From: Thermoplasmata archaeon
GTDB lineage: Archaea; Thermoplasmatota; Thermoplasmata; Halarchaeoplasmatales; Halarchaeoplasmataceae
Direction: 5' to 3'
DNA: 60,702 bases
Assembly (NCBI GenBank): GCA_003552585.1
Contig: PUNK01000038.1
Span: 1 to 60,702, forward strand
Position 1 is the stretch's first letter. Every line of letters begins with the position of its first letter. Shown here piece by piece: positions 60,211 through 60,702 of this stretch. The position numbers were made by a program, and so were the translations under genes. Under the pieces are notes generated by a model that had not been told where the DNA came from, searched no databases, and saw nothing but the letters and a program-made list of their open reading frames with translations.

Positions 60211-60598
60211 AGGCCTACTTTAAGGGTCTAAATGGACCTGACCTTCAAAGGGACGAATAATCCTTTGAATCAGACCTTCTCGTTTTCCATCCCCTTTCCC
60301 ATCAACCGATTATCGTAATCCAACTGACGGTTGTTCATCCTACTCTCCAGAGGTTCAAAAATCTTCTTCAACTCCCTCCGAAAACAATTACAAAACTTTT
60401 GCGATTTCTTGACCAGATATCTCCACCTTCCATCATTTAGCAAGAAGGTAGCAAGAACCCTACGTGGCTTTCTACAGGAAAATAAGATTTTCCTTCGATC
60501 GCTGGAACGAGTTCCAGTCAATAGCCCGTAGATGAATTGCGTTGATTCAACTTCACTGACACCTCCCCTGTTGAGTAATATATAGGGGTAGAGGTTAT
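60211..60598 (+). other. 388-base stretch without a supported gene; inverted repeat and IS-like upstream region
   Basis: The stretch holds an 8-bp perfect inverted repeat TTCAAAGG (60244-60251) / CCTTTGAA (60262-60269) with 10-base loop, flanked by CTGA/TCAG. No T run follows, so it may be an RNA 3' structure or an element end. Two overlapping short frames (60270-60521 minus, 60331-60531 plus) have no start signals or recognisable motif. A TAATATATA element (60576-60584) and GAGGTT (60591-60596) precede the final gene. Confidence 0.5.
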
Positions 60599-60702
60599 AT
60601 GAAGACGATGAAAGCTCAGAAAACTATCAAAGTACCTGTTCATCACAGGACAACTGGTAAAAAACTATCCTATATTGACAACTTGACAGCGAGGTTGACG
60701 TA
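60599..60702 (+). CDS. Probable IS200/IS605-type TnpB transposase, N-terminal fragment cut by window end
   Basis: 34 residues before the window ends. KAQKTIKVPVHHRTTGKKL and IDNLTARLT resemble the N-terminus of archaeal TnpB/IS1341-type proteins, in which a K-x-I-K-V strand is followed by a helix with L-T-A-R. The start may be ATG 60599 or 60608; GAGGTT stands at 60591-60596. Too short to be certain; the rest lies outside. Confidence 0.45.
   Translation, partial: MKTMKAQKTIKVPVHHRTTGKKLSYIDNLTARLT

Noticed and set aside
60270-60531. Two overlapping short frames before the TnpB-like gene
   Set aside because: They lie on opposite strands over the same bases, with no motif or ribosome site, so neither is supported.
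1-60702. CRISPR array, prophage or restriction cluster
   Set aside because: No regularly spaced direct repeats, cas, integrase, capsid or restriction-modification genes were seen; the only mobile signal is at the right edge.

Overview
The window is archaeal. It carries the full archaeal ribosomal super-operon (L3 to SecY, including the archaeal/eukaryotic-type L32e, L19e, S4e, aIF1 and RNase P component 1), A-type ATPase subunit D, an archaeal 7S SRP RNA, a tRNA with a bulge-helix-bulge intron, TATA boxes, several apparently leaderless genes, CTP-dependent riboflavin kinase, ApgM, RFAP synthase and Ogg2. The fusion of alkylguanine alkyltransferase with endonuclease V is known from Ferroplasma. 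Together with the absence of L34e and L14e from their usual places behind secY, it points to Thermoplasmatota or a relative. Base composition looks moderate and the proteins are rich in both Lys and Glu, so this is not an extreme halophile of the salt-in type. Placement at genus level is not possible from the sequence alone.

Layout. 1-3372: a 5'-cut lipoprotein, a VOC-nitroreductase fusion, a tiny two-helix membrane protein, Ogg2, and a peroxide/methionine-sulfoxide pair (fRMsr, AhpD-like). 3488-8981: a tightly overlapping plus-strand operon purH-folC-nth-dipeptide epimerase-mptG, facing a convergent DUF1611/DgcN-type gene; epimerase plus DUF1611 suggests D-glutamate catabolism. 10289-16319: a large exported protein built of two tandem 300-residue repeats and two FN3 domains, and a convergent STAND-type ATPase with TPRs. 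16510-20347: RHH protein, sat, DHH phosphoesterase, cysC (sulfate activation to PAPS, possibly with removal of pAp), then a PIN protein and ribK. 20344-28191 (minus): purQ, a radical SAM/TRAM protein, a left-handed beta-helix protein and a two-gene signalling unit (REC-PAS/GAF protein plus AAA ATPase), with tRNA-Pro and tRNA-Gly in the gaps. 28417-32318: EamA exporter, SRP RNA, Trm9-like methyltransferase, DUF92, ApgM. 32322-37603 (minus): adenosine-specific kinase, VanZ-like and zinc-ribbon membrane proteins, hutI, a previously hidden 56-residue membrane protein, atpD, and a zinc-ribbon CPBP protease. 37705-43375: MOT1-type transporter, acyl-CoA synthetase, TrmI, MGMT-EndoV and a histone-deacetylase family protein. 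43428-59102: promoter, structured leader and 28 co-directional genes of the ribosomal/secretion cluster ending in DUF106, cmk and cbf5. 59132-60702: intron-containing tRNA-Ser, an MNT/HEPN pair with an altered HEPN motif, and the start of a probable TnpB-type transposase.

The least conventional material is the two kinase-less/STAND signalling proteins (one with a domain inserted between Walker A and Walker B), the MNT-HEPN pair in which Gln replaces the catalytic Arg, the probable D-glutamate pathway placed next to pterin genes, and several very small membrane proteins. I found no CRISPR array and no clear prophage. All functional calls rest on motif reading; no database search was run.
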